Below are positions 34,269 to 43,673 of a DNA stretch of 64,000 bases, piece by piece. The position numbers and the translations under genes were made by a program. The DNA is taken from the NCBI GenBank assembly GCA_012103505.1, contig WLWP01000001.1, forward strand, positions 4,402,001-4,466,000, given 5' to 3'. The stretch is from Pseudomonadales bacterium (GTDB taxonomy: Bacteria > Pseudomonadota > Gammaproteobacteria > Pseudomonadales > Azotimanducaceae). The notes below the pieces were generated by a model. That model did no database searches. It was not told the DNA's origin and saw only the letters and a program-made list of their open reading frames with translations. The first letter of the stretch is position 1; each line of letters opens with the position of its first letter.

Positions 34269-36167
34269 ATGAGTTATGCAGAACTCTACCAACGCTCGCT
34301 AACGGATCCTGATGGCTTCTGGTTAGAGCAAGCTTCGAATATCCCCTGGATAAAAACCCCAACGGTCGGGTTAAGCCAAGATGAAAACGGAGCTTGGCGT
34401 TGGTTTGAAGACGGCCAACTCAACACTTGTTACGTCGCCCTCGATCAGCATGTTGCAGCAGGTCGGGGTGATCAGGTTGCACTGATCTACGACTCTCCTG
34501 CGACTAACAGCATTGCGAAGTTCACCTTCGCCGAACTAACCGATTGGACGGCGAGGGTCGCTGGCGGACTTGTGAGCCTCGGTGTTGGCAAAGGTGATCG
34601 TGTGGTCATCTATATGCCAATGGTGCCTGAGACCGTTGTTGCCATGCTTGCCTGTGCTCGCATTGGCGCTGTCCACTCTGTTGTGTTTGGCGGCTTTGCC
34701 GCGCCTGAACTTGCTACTCGGATTGATGATGCCACGCCGAAGGTTGTAATTTCTGCGTCTTGCGGTATCGAGTTTGAACGGATTATTCCATACAAGCCGT
34801 TGCTGGATGAGGCCATTCGATTGAGTGAGCACAAACTAGCGCACACGGTGATCTTACAGCGCCCACAGTGCGTTGCGGACATGACCGAAGGAAGGGATGT
34901 CGACTGGACATCTTGGGCGGCAGAAGCGCAGGCGCACGAGTGTGTTGCCGTTAGCGCCACTGACCCGCTGTATATACTTTACACATCAGGAACAACCGGC
35001 AAACCCAAAGGGGTTGTTCGCGACAATGGCGGTCACGCGGTCGCTCTTGAATACAGCATGTCCTCGATTTACGGGGTCGATGCTGGAGATGTTTATTGGG
35101 CGGCGTCCGACGTTGGTTGGGTAGTTGGGCATTCCTACATTGTCTACGGACCACTATTTAAGGGCTGCACGACAATCTTGTATGAGGGCAAACCGGTGCG
35201 AACCCCGGATGCGGGTGCATTTTGGCGGGTAATTGCGGATCATCGTGTAAAGAGTTTCTTCGTCGCTCCCACCGCATTCAGAGCGATGAAGAAAGAAGAC
35301 CCAGATTGTGAGCTCAAGGCGCAGTACGATATCTCCTCGCTCAAATATCAATTCGTAGCCGGTGAACGCCTTGACCCGCCGACCTATCATTGGCTACAGG
35401 AAAATCTGCCTGGGATTCCCATCATTGACCATTGGTGGCAGACCGAGACGGGTTGGTCAATTTGTACAAACATGGCGGGTGTTGAGTTACTAGAGACCAA
35501 ACCCGGTTCACCGACCTTACCCGCGCCGGGCTATGATTTACGTGTCCTCGATGAAAGTGGTCACGAGCTTGGTCCCGGACAGGAGGGTGCTATCGTCATC
35601 AAAGAGCCGTTACCCCCTAGCGGCTTCCCGACAGTGTGGGGCGATCATGATCGCTACGTTGACAGTTACTTCAGCCAGTTCCCGGGATTTTATCTGACCG
35701 GCGATGGTGGTTATCGGGATGAGGATGGCTACGTCTATGTGATGGGTCGTATAGATGACGTCATCAACGTTGCCGGGCATCGGCTCTCAACAGGCCAAAT
35801 CGAGGAAGTTGTGGCCGGACACCCCGCAGTCGCGGAATGTGCGGTTATTGGGATCGAGGATGTGGATAAAGGTCAGGTCCCAATGGGTTTGATGATTGTG
35901 AAGGACGGATTGAATATCGAAGCCGCTACTTTGCAGGCTGAGCTCGTGCAAATGGTGCGCGACAATGTAGGTGGCATAGCAAACTTCAAACGGGCCGTAG
36001 TCGTCCCGCGTCTACCGAAAACTAGATCCGGAAAAATTCTACGAGCGGTTATGCGCAAGATGGTCGACGGCCAACCCTATGTTGTACCGTCGACGATAGA
36101 CGATCCGGCGATAATCGATGAAATACAGGGCTGTCTGGTCGAAGCAGGTGTTATCTCCTCCTCATGA
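34269..36167 (+). CDS. prpE: Propionyl-CoA synthetase
   Basis: A 632-residue acyl-CoA synthetase that activates propionate through an acyl-adenylate. It has LYQRSLTDPDGFWLEQ at the start, the P-loop YTSGTTGKPKG, the aromatic pocket DHWWQTETGWS, YLTGDGGYRDEDGYVYVMGR and the C-terminal lysine in PKTRSGKILR. This pattern is closer to PrpE than to acetyl-CoA synthetase Acs. No prpB, C or D is seen nearby, so propionyl-CoA may enter the acyl-CoA carboxylase instead. Its stop overlaps the next start as ATGA. Confidence 0.92.
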   Translation: MSYAELYQRSLTDPDGFWLEQASNIPWIKTPTVGLSQDENGAWRWFEDGQLNTCYVALDQHVAAGRGDQVALIYDSPATNSIAKFTFAELTDWTARVAGGLVSLGVGKGDRVVIYMPMVPETVVAMLACARIGAVHSVVFGGFAAPELATRIDDATPKVVISASCGIEFERIIPYKPLLDEAIRLSEHKLAHTVILQRPQCVADMTEGRDVDWTSWAAEAQAHECVAVSATDPLYILYTSGTTGKPKGVVRDNGGHAVALEYSMSSIYGVDAGDVYWAASDVGWVVGHSYIVYGPLFKGCTTILYEGKPVRTPDAGAFWRVIADHRVKSFFVAPTAFRAMKKEDPDCELKAQYDISSLKYQFVAGERLDPPTYHWLQENLPGIPIIDHWWQTETGWSICTNMAGVELLETKPGSPTLPAPGYDLRVLDESGHELGPGQEGAIVIKEPLPPSGFPTVWGDHDRYVDSYFSQFPGFYLTGDGGYRDEDGYVYVMGRIDDVINVAGHRLSTGQIEEVVAGHPAVAECAVIGIEDVDKGQVPMGLMIVKDGLNIEAATLQAELVQMVRDNVGGIANFKRAVVVPRLPKTRSGKILRAVMRKMVDGQPYVVPSTIDDPAIIDEIQGCLVEAGVISSS

Positions 36168-36514
36168 CCATGATTATCGTTCATGGCACGATTCCGCTTT
36201 TACCTGACTGCCGTGAACGCGCGATTGAACTCGCCCGAGATATGGCTGTAGCGACCCGTGAAGAGGTTGGCTGTCTCTCCTATGACTTTTACGTGGGCTT
36301 GTCTGATCCGAATACCTTGATGCTCTTTCAGGAGTGGCAGAGTATGGAAGCGCTAATGGGGCACTTCCAAACCGACCATATGGAGTCCTTCCTTCGTGAG
36401 CTTCCTGAGCTGGTGTCGGGCGAGATCACAACCCGAAGATATGCCGTGCAGAGTATGGATGATGACGATGACGAACCCATCCGGCAGGAAGAACCCCCTC
36501 CTATCGTCCACTGA
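36164..36514 (+). CDS. Antibiotic biosynthesis monooxygenase (ABM) domain protein
   Basis: A 116-residue small ferredoxin-like-fold protein with the YgiN/ABM pattern: MIIVHGTIPLLPDCRERAIELARDMA and CLSYDFYVGLSDPNTLMLFQEW, then MGHFQTDHMESFL. Members act as quinol monooxygenases or degrade heme or aldehydes as dimers. The C-terminal 20 residues are an acidic DDDDD-containing tail. Its ATG overlaps the prpE stop by four bases, so it is translated with prpE; the reason for this link is unknown. Confidence 0.82.
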   Translation: MTMIIVHGTIPLLPDCRERAIELARDMAVATREEVGCLSYDFYVGLSDPNTLMLFQEWQSMEALMGHFQTDHMESFLRELPELVSGEITTRRYAVQSMDDDDDEPIRQEEPPPIVH

Positions 36515-36575
36515 TTTGTCGACCTCTTTCTGCCGTTCATTAACTTGTTGATTTGAATCTGGGTGGAGGTGCTAC

Positions 36576-37022
36576 GTGCAAGTGACAGTCGAACAACTTG
36601 AGACCGTTTCGGGTGAGGTAGTACGCGCTTACCTTGAGCAAGTGCCGGAGCTCAACCTTGATTTTACTTACGCTGAAGCAGACGCCGTCCTTGCTCACAA
36701 AGGCAGCCTGTTCGTAGGCTATGTTGATGATCAACCAGCAGGGTTTAAAGCGGGCTACGATCGGTATAAAGATGGTAGCTATTACAGTTGGTTAGGTGGG
36801 GTGTTTCCTGACTTTCGGCGCCAACAAGTGGCGCAGAAGTTGCTTGATGCGCAAGAGGCCTGGGTACGCAATCAAGGTTACACCGCAATTTATGTCAAAA
36901 CGCGTAACCGATTTGTTGGTATGCGCATTTTTCTCGCGAAAAACGGCTACGATCTTGTCGGCATAAATGGTCCTGCGGAAACCGATGCTGATCTCAGGCT
37001 ACTACACTACAAAGTAATGTGA
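36576..37022 (+). CDS. GNAT-family acetyltransferase
   Basis: A 148-residue acyl-CoA N-acyltransferase. The beta-strand pair YVDDQPAGFKAGYDRYKDGSYYSWLGGVFPDFRR is followed by the acetyl-CoA pyrophosphate loop RRQQVAQKLLDAQE, and VKTRNRFVGMRIFLAKNGYDLVG is the C-terminal region. The substrate is not known. It begins at GTG 36576 behind a strong GGTGGAGGT. It is on the same strand as prpE but 61 bp away, and it converges on the DUF2069 gene. Confidence 0.83.
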   Translation: MQVTVEQLETVSGEVVRAYLEQVPELNLDFTYAEADAVLAHKGSLFVGYVDDQPAGFKAGYDRYKDGSYYSWLGGVFPDFRRQQVAQKLLDAQEAWVRNQGYTAIYVKTRNRFVGMRIFLAKNGYDLVGINGPAETDADLRLLHYKVM

Positions 37023-37026
37023 CCGC

Positions 37027-37382
37027 CTAAATTTGTGCAGCTGCTTCGGCTTCTCGGAGCTTTCGCACAAGAAACGCGGTCGTGCCACAGAGCGTCAATG
37101 CGAAAGCAATTTCAAACGAGCCGATGACCACCAAACCCCCGTCGTAGACCACTACGACCCCGTGTACGAAGTACAACAACGACCCTAAGCAAAGTAAGAA
37201 CGTCGAACGTATGGTTCCAGCTAACATGCCCGGTAGGGTTAGTACGAGCGGTGCAACCTGTATCGCAAACCAAATCACGTTGGGTCCAAGGTCAGCGAGT
37301 GGCGCAATGAAGAATTGTCTCAACCCTGTTAAGGCAAACAGCGAACCGAGCGCGACATAGGATAGAAAAAGCCAGCCTTGCA

Positions 37383-37383
<1 letters not shown>
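37027..37383 (-). CDS. DUF2069 family inner-membrane protein
   Basis: A 118-residue membrane protein with four helices (about 5-22, 28-50, 58-78, 85-105) and a basic C-terminal end (VRKLREAEAAAQI). The pattern, including LPGMLAGTIRSTFLLCLGSLLYFVHGV, matches DUF2069, a family of unknown function usually encoded beside wrbA and arsC. The GTG start overlaps the wrbA stop as TAGTG, so the two are translationally coupled. Confidence 0.85.
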
Positions 37384-38338
<955 letters not shown>

Positions 38339-38379
38339 GGTCTCTTCTCGCTCGATCAAAATTCGTGCACAGTATACCG

Positions 38380-39413
38380 GTGAATGACTCAGTAGAAACT
38401 CAAGCGACACATTGGCAGGACCAGCTCAAGAAGGGTGTCGGCGTCGTCCGTTGGTATGCCGGAGAGATGTGGGCTCAGTTTTGGGACCACAACTGCATCA
38501 ACGCGGCAGGTGCGCTGACCTACACGACGCTGTTTGCGGTGGTCCCGCTAATGACGGTGACCTATACCTTTTTTTCCTTGATCCCAGAGTACAGCGGTGT
38601 CGGCGAACAGGTGCAGAATTTTGTTTTCCAAAACTTCGTTCCGGGCAGTTCTAATGCTGTGCAAGAGAAGCTTGCCGAATTTGCCGATCGGGCACAAAAC
38701 CTAACCTTTGTTGGCTTTCTATTTTTGTTTGTGACGGCGTTCATGATGCTGGTCTACCGGTGTTTCTGAGTGTGGCAGGTTTCACTGTATTGTATTACGC
38801 AGTCCCGAATTGCCATGTCTCGTTCAAACATGCGCTAGCTGGTGGTGTTGTCTCGATGGCCGTCTTTCAATTCGCGTTCAATGTGTTTGCAATCAGCTCA
38901 CGCGCATTCATGTATGAACCGGTGTACGGCACCTTTGCTGCACTCCCTGCCTTTCTCTTATGGCTATATTTGGTTTGGATGATGGTGCTGATGGGTGCGG
39001 TTTTTGTGCGCTGTTTGGCGATCCCCAGGGATGACGAACACGACCCGGAACCACTTGTCATTAAAGCGACCCGTGTTTTGCAGCTCTTCTATGATGCCCA
39101 TCTGGACGGCGACACGATTACGGATAAACAAATCGGTCGGACCGTGAACTTGAACCGTATAGAACACGCCAAGGTATTTTCTGTGTTCCAAGAGTTTAAC
39201 CTCCTGTCACAGACTGAAGATGAGCATTGGATATTGGGCAGGAATTTAAAAGCGATTACGCTTTGGGATCTGTATCAACGCCTGCCAGATGGCTTAGATC
39301 TCGAGCGCCTCAAACGTATAGAGGATTTACCACGGGTTGTTGAACCGTTGATCTCGATTACACAATTCGGTTCGAATGAGATGTCAGTTTCAATGGATAG
39401 TGTTTTTACATGA
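38380..39413 (+). pseudogene. yihY: YihY/UPF0761 inner-membrane protein gene with internal deletion and frame change
   Basis: Two adjoining frames make up one gene. The first, from GTG 38380, has the family N-terminus (NCINAAGALTYTTLFAVVPLM, then FVPGSSNAVQEKL and FLFVTAFMMLV) and stops at 38769. The second, in the -1 frame from about 38752, resumes at LPVFLSVAGFTVLYYAVPN, continues with HALAGGVVSMAVFQFA and ends with the cytoplasmic winged-helix-like tail. Intact members have about 60 to 80 residues between these points, including the next helices, and those are missing. No slippery heptamer is seen. The coupled TlpA gene still overlaps the stop as ATGA. Confidence 0.8.
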
Positions 39414-39853
39414 AGTACTTGTTCTTTAGCTTGATAGTGATCGGTTCGTTCGCATGTTCACCCAATGCCCAGGTTGAATTTGCCGATGGCACCTACACCC
39501 AAAAATCGCATTGGCAAGATCGTTGGCTGGTTATTAACTATTGGGCTGAATGGTGTGGTCCCTGCCGACACGAGATACCTGAACTAAATGAACTCCACCA
39601 CAATCGCGTTGAAAATGGAGTTGTTGTCTTGGGCGTAAACTGGGACGGTATTTCTGACAAGAAGCTCAACGACGTTATAGAGAGGATGGATATCAAATTT
39701 CCGACTTTAGTTGTCGATCCATACGTTGAGTACGGTTACGAGAGAGCGCAGCAGCTACCTGTAACTGTGATCATCAATCCTGAACGAGAAGTGCACAAGA
39801 CACTCGTTGGGCCGCAGACGGAAAAGAGCATAATCGCAGCGATGAAGTTATAG
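39410..39853 (+). CDS. TlpA-like thioredoxin lipoprotein
   Basis: A 147-residue periplasmic thiol-disulfide oxidoreductase. The N-terminus is a lipoprotein signal with the lipid-modified Cys16 in SFAC. The redox motif WCGPC is at residues 48-52, followed by the thioredoxin-fold pattern with LPVTVIINP near residue 105 (cis-proline). Partner proteins are unknown; cytochrome-maturation or envelope protection roles are typical for the family. Its ATG overlaps the yihY stop by four bases, so its expression may depend on how the broken upstream gene is translated. Confidence 0.9.
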   Translation: MKYLFFSLIVIGSFACSPNAQVEFADGTYTQKSHWQDRWLVINYWAEWCGPCRHEIPELNELHHNRVENGVVVLGVNWDGISDKKLNDVIERMDIKFPTLVVDPYVEYGYERAQQLPVTVIINPEREVHKTLVGPQTEKSIIAAMKL

Positions 39854-39857
39854 CCGG

Positions 39858-40499
39858 TTACTGGTACTGACAGGCATTCAAGCCGTAGTTTGTGCAACTG
39901 GCTTGTAAGTCAGGTAGGTCTTCACGTGTTTTGTTACGCCACCTTGTGCGCCACGCCTTAATTACTTTTTCGGGGTACTTGAGCCTACCGCGACTGCCGT
40001 TGTACCGAGCAAGTGCATCGACGAGGTCGCCTTTCGAAATGTCGAGATAGTGAGCAAGTATTACCGTGCCATACCGGACATTTGTTTCGACGTGAGTGAG
40101 GTTGTCTTGGGGGCGTCCGATTTCAAGGCGCCAGAAAGGCATCACCTGCATGAGACCTTGAGCACCGACACGAGAGATGGCGTAACGATTAAAAGCGCTT
40201 TCTATCTGCATAACGGCCAGCACTAGGTCAGGATCCAAGCCGCGTTGTATGCTTTCCCTGTAAACCAATTGTAGAAGTTCTAATCGTTCAGAACTCGATT
40301 TGATGTATCGCCCTAGCCTTTGATCGGAAACACGGAGCCAAACTTCTGCATCAAATCGATCGACAGTTTCGTGCACCTCTGCCAAGGCGCTTGCCAACCG
40401 TTCCCGTAGAACTGGGTCGACTGCCATATCTGCACTTTGCGCTAAAGGTGCAAGGCTAGAACAGCACATCAATACAACAGTTTGGAGCAATCCACGCAT
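39858..40499 (-). CDS. Lytic transglycosylase (SLT domain)
   Basis: A 213-residue secreted murein lyase. A signal peptide covers residues 1-22 (ending AQSAD). The catalytic Glu is in MQIESAFN, followed by GAQGLMQVMPFW and NVRYGTVILAHYL and the closing segment ALARYNGSRG. These match the soluble lytic transglycosylase C-terminal fold, here without other domains. It would cut peptidoglycan glycan strands in the periplasm. It lies just 3 bp after the proS stop on the same strand. Confidence 0.9.
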   Translation of the reverse strand: MRGLLQTVVLMCCSSLAPLAQSADMAVDPVLRERLASALAEVHETVDRFDAEVWLRVSDQRLGRYIKSSSERLELLQLVYRESIQRGLDPDLVLAVMQIESAFNRYAISRVGAQGLMQVMPFWRLEIGRPQDNLTHVETNVRYGTVILAHYLDISKGDLVDALARYNGSRGRLKYPEKVIKAWRTRWRNKTREDLPDLQASCTNYGLNACQYQ

Positions 40500-40502
40500 G
40501 AT

Positions 40503-42200
40503 CTAGCCAGATAAGTAATCCATGATCGAGTCCATTGGAACCTCGGTCGATGCTTCGTCCTCGCGTTTTTTGAATTCGAGAACACCGTTTTTAAGACCAC
40601 GATCGCCGACCACGACCCGACGAGGTAAGCCAATCAGATCCGCGTCAGCGAATTTCACGCCAGGCCGTTCGTTGCGATCATCCAATAGCACCTCAATCCC
40701 TGCTTTTTTCAAGGTTTCGTACAGATCGTCTGCTGCTGTTTTGACAGTGTCGGACTTCTGATAATTCAGCGGGATAATGTGTACAGCGAAAGGTGCGACG
40801 GGTTCGGGCCAACAAATCCCATTGTCATCGTGATTCTGTTCGATGATAGCGGCAACGAGTCGGGTAACGCCCATACCGTAACAGCCCATCAGCGGGGCGA
40901 GTGTTTTGCCGTCCTGATCTAGCACGCGTGCGTTCATGGCATCACTGTACACACTCCCAAGTTGGAAAATGTGACCGACCTCAATTCCGCGTAGGAACCT
41001 GAGTGTGCCTTGTCCGTCTGGGGCCATGTCCCCTTCGACCACATTTCTCATGTCGACTATCTGGTCTGCGTGAAGTTCGCAATCACGCTCCCAATTGGCA
41101 CCCTTAAAGTGTTTACCGGTAATGTTCGCACCACAGGGGAAGTCTGCTATAGCTGCAGCCTCGCGATCGACAAGGTAAGGGATTTTACTGTTGACCGGTC
41201 CCAAGGAACCTACGCCTGCACCTGTCGTCGAGTTTATGTCTGCGGCGTCCGCCATTTGTAGTGGTGTGGCGACACCGGGAAGTTTTTCTGCCTTTATTTC
41301 GTTGAGCTCGTGATCTCCACGCAAAACAAGCGCCATCAACCCATCTTCGCCACGAACGACTAACGTCTTAACTGTTTGGTCAGGGCTCGTGTCTAGGAAT
41401 CGGCACAAGTCTTCGATCGTTTTTTCGTTAGGCGTGTCGATTATAGTGAGATCTTCACTGGGTTCAGGTCTTTGAGGAGGCGGTGCGGCTTCTGCTTTCT
41501 CGATGTTTGCGGCGTAGCTGCCGTCAGAAGCGAAGACGACGGTATCTTCACCAGACTCGGCGAGAACGTTAAATTCATGGGAGTTGGAGCCACCGATGTT
41601 GCCTGTGTCTGCTTCGACTGCGCGAAAATCTAATTCCATGCGGGTCAGGATACGACTGTAGCAGTCATACATTTCCTGGTAAGTGTCATCGAAAGACGCC
41701 TGATCAGCATGAAACGAATATCCGTCTTTCATTGTAAATTCTCGGGCGCGCATCGCGCCGAAGCGCGGTCTACGTTCGTCGCGAAACTTTGTTTGTATCT
41801 GGTAATAGTTTACCGGCAGCTCGCGATAGCTCTGGATCTCGCGCCTAAATAGATCTGTCACAACTTCCTCGTGGGTGGGGCCGAGGCAAAAATCACGCTC
41901 GTGCCGATCTTTCATGCGTAGCATTTCCGGACCCATTTTTTCCCATCGTCCAGACTCCTGCCAGAGCTCAGCAGGCTGGACGACGGGCATGAGAATCTCT
42001 TGTGCACCGCTCTCATTGAGCTCCTCTCTGATAATGGCTTCAATTTTACGCAGTACGCGCAAGCCTAAGGGAAGCCAGGTGTAGAGACCGCTCGCGAGTT
42101 GACGAAGAAGGCCCCCCCGCAGCATCAGCTTGTGACTCATCACATCTGCGTCCGCAGGATCTTCTTTCATTGTGGGTAGGAGGAAGTTTGATTGACGCAT
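40503..42200 (-). CDS. proS: Prolyl-tRNA synthetase
   Basis: A 565-residue class II aminoacyl-tRNA synthetase. It has motif 1 ([18 protein letters not shown] at [19 protein letters not shown]), motif 2 with [21 protein letters not shown], the YbaK-like editing insertion (about 225-390, [24 protein letters not shown]), motif 3 [13 protein letters not shown] and the anticodon-binding C-terminus. The length is that of the bacterial ProS with editing domain. The HU terminator lies between this gene and hupB-like gene upstream, so proS needs its own promoter in 42201-42262. Confidence 0.95.
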   Translation of the reverse strand: MRQSNFLLPTMKEDPADADVMSHKLMLRGGLLRQLASGLYTWLPLGLRVLRKIEAIIREELNESGAQEILMPVVQPAELWQESGRWEKMGPEMLRMKDRHERDFCLGPTHEEVVTDLFRREIQSYRELPVNYYQIQTKFRDERRPRFGAMRAREFTMKDGYSFHADQASFDDTYQEMYDCYSRILTRMELDFRAVEADTGNIGGSNSHEFNVLAESGEDTVVFASDGSYAANIEKAEAAPPPQRPEPSEDLTIIDTPNEKTIEDLCRFLDTSPDQTVKTLVVRGEDGLMALVLRGDHELNEIKAEKLPGVATPLQMADAADINSTTGAGVGSLGPVNSKIPYLVDREAAAIADFPCGANITGKHFKGANWERDCELHADQIVDMRNVVEGDMAPDGQGTLRFLRGIEVGHIFQLGSVYSDAMNARVLDQDGKTLAPLMGCYGMGVTRLVAAIIEQNHDDNGICWPEPVAPFAVHIIPLNYQKSDTVKTAADDLYETLKKAGIEVLLDDRNERPGVKFADADLIGLPRRVVVGDRGLKNGVLEFKKREDEASTEVPMDSIMDYLSG

Positions 42201-42262
42201 GGTTATCCATGGAAATTGGTGATGTTGGTTTGTGGTCGTAAGTAAAGCTTAGTTATCAGACA

Positions 42263-42300
42263 TAAAAAAGGGCCGGTTGGTAAACCAAACGGCCCTTTCT
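42263..42300 (-). terminator. Rho-independent terminator of the HU-like gene
   Basis: A 14-bp stem with one mismatch (AAAGGGCCG/CGGCCCTTT outer part) and a four-base loop is followed by six T residues when read on the minus strand. It lies 17 bp downstream of the HU-like gene and upstream of proS. Read on the plus strand it lacks a T run, so it acts on minus-strand transcripts. Confidence 0.92.
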
Positions 42301-42316
42301 AAAGCTGTCAGCAGAT

Positions 42317-42790
42317 CTAGTTGATCATGTCCTTGAGCTTCTTAAGCGCCGTCACACGCACGCGTGTTGTCGCCGGCTTAGCGGCGATGACGATTTCTTC
42401 ACCAGTAGCTGGGTTGCGACCCATGCGCTTCTTGGTTGCTGGACGCTTGGCTGCTTTGATCTTCAACAGACCTGGGAGTGTGAACTCGCCAGCAGCACGC
42501 TTACGAATATGACGTTCGATGACTGACTCAAGCTCATCCATCACTGAACCCACTTGGGTACGCGATAGACCAGTATTTTCAGCTACTTCATTCAGTATCT
42601 GAGTCTTTGTCATCTTCTTGCCGATACCAGGCTTCTTCTTAGGAGCCGGGGCTGTCTTTTTCGCAGCGGGGCGTTTCTTAGGAGCAGCTTTCTTCTTTGC
42701 AGGTGCTTTCTTAGCAGCAGCTTTCTTTACGGGAGCCTTTTTCTTAGCAGGTGCCTTTTTCTTAGCGGGTGCTTTTTTGCGAGTTGCCAT
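42317..42790 (-). CDS. HU-family DNA-binding protein with an N-terminal lysine-rich tail
   Basis: A 157-residue nucleoid protein. Residues 1-59 form a histone-H1-like tail of KKAPAKKKAP-type repeats with 24 lysines. Residues 60-157 are an HU/IHF core with the DNA-contact signature GRNPATGEE at 124-132 and FTLPGLLKIKAAKRPA before it. HU proteins bend DNA as dimers; the tail should add general DNA affinity, as it does for the C-terminal tails of mycobacterial HupB and AlgP-like proteins. It is a single gene with a strong terminator. A 456-bp spacer lies upstream. Confidence 0.92.
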   Translation of the reverse strand: MATRKKAPAKKKAPAKKKAPVKKAAAKKAPAKKKAAPKKRPAAKKTAPAPKKKPGIGKKMTKTQILNEVAENTGLSRTQVGSVMDELESVIERHIRKRAAGEFTLPGLLKIKAAKRPATKKRMGRNPATGEEIVIAAKPATTRVRVTALKKLKDMIN

Positions 42791-43246
42791 GAACTATCCT
42801 TTTATCAGTGTTTAACAGCGCAATTCCACGCTTCTCGACCAGCTGGCAGTGCCAGCCTAGTCTAAGAGGGGTTTCGCAACGTCTCTCAAACTTCAACCGT
42901 CTGTTTGTCACCTGTCTTCTGTCGTTGCCTGGTGGCTTCAATTTTTGCACCTAGGATCGTGAAATCCACAAGCTGCAAGAAAGAACTACAAAGCCAACCT
43001 TTAACAAGCGAACACAAACGGTGATCGAAGGCTGAATCAGACTGTACAGACCTGATGCCGCGCTTTATAGCCCATCGACTAGGGTCTAGCAACTAAAGTT
43101 TGCAAAAATACTGTATTTTTATTGGTTTTTTTAAGATGATGCGCCGCTAAATTTTCATCGAGTGCACAAAAAAGTGAGTGCATCGATCAGGAAAACGAGT
43201 CTGAAATTGAGAGATTGTGATTGGAAGATTGGGTTAGTAATTTATT
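42791..43246. other. 456-bp divergent intergenic region
   Basis: No coding frame is convincing here. It must hold the promoters of the HU-like gene (minus) and fmdB (plus). An AT-rich segment near 43100-43130 has the perfect inverted repeat AAAAATA-CTG-TATTTTT followed by a T-rich run, which could be an AT-rich regulatory or nucleoid-binding site. I cannot name a binding protein or assign clear -35 and -10 boxes. Confidence 0.4.
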
Positions 43247-43582
43247 ATGCCGATATACGAATACGTTTGTGATCAATGTGGTCACCAATTAGAAGCCTTT
43301 CAAACATTGAGCGAGGGACCTCTTAGGAATTGTCCTGAATGCAGTAAAGAAAGCTTGAGAAAGAAAATCTCAGCAGCCGGATTCAGACTTAAAGGCGCTG
43401 GCTGGTACGAAACGGATTTTAAATCCGGAAAAAAGAAGAATGTGGCAGGCTCTGATAAGTCATCTTCGTCATCTGACTCGTCTTCGAGCAGTTCTTCCAC
43501 CAGTAGTTCATCGAGCAGTAGTTCATCGAGTGGTTCCAGTGATTCGTCCAGTAGCTCATCAGGTTCATCGAAATCCGACTAG
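43247..43582 (+). CDS. FmdB-type zinc-ribbon protein with long serine tail
   Basis: A 111-residue protein. The first 60 residues are the FmdB-family zinc ribbon with Cys8, Cys11, Cys29 and Cys32 (YVCDQCGH and NCPECS) and the following GFRLKGAGWYETDFK. From residue 69 to the end it is a nearly pure Ser stretch with a few Asp, Gly and Thr. Shorter serine tails are known in Pseudomonas homologues. The family role is unclear, though it is often encoded upstream of aspS as here. It is probably cytoplasmic. Confidence 0.88.
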   Translation: MPIYEYVCDQCGHQLEAFQTLSEGPLRNCPECSKESLRKKISAAGFRLKGAGWYETDFKSGKKKNVAGSDKSSSSSDSSSSSSSTSSSSSSSSSSGSSDSSSSSSGSSKSD

Positions 43583-43673
43583 TGATCTAGACTGGCAGAT
43601 CCGGCGGAGCTGATCCGCTAGAATGCTGCACTCAGACAAACGGTCGATTACCGATCTTAATTAAGGGATAACA

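Noticed and set aside
38745..38775. Programmed -1 frameshift in yihY
   Set aside because: No slippery heptamer or downstream structure is evident, and the middle helices of the family are absent altogether, so a deletion explains the data better.
43100..43130. LexA-like box in the HU-fmdB spacer
   Set aside because: It has TACTGT, but the second half does not read ACAG at the right spacing. It is better described as an AT-rich inverted repeat.
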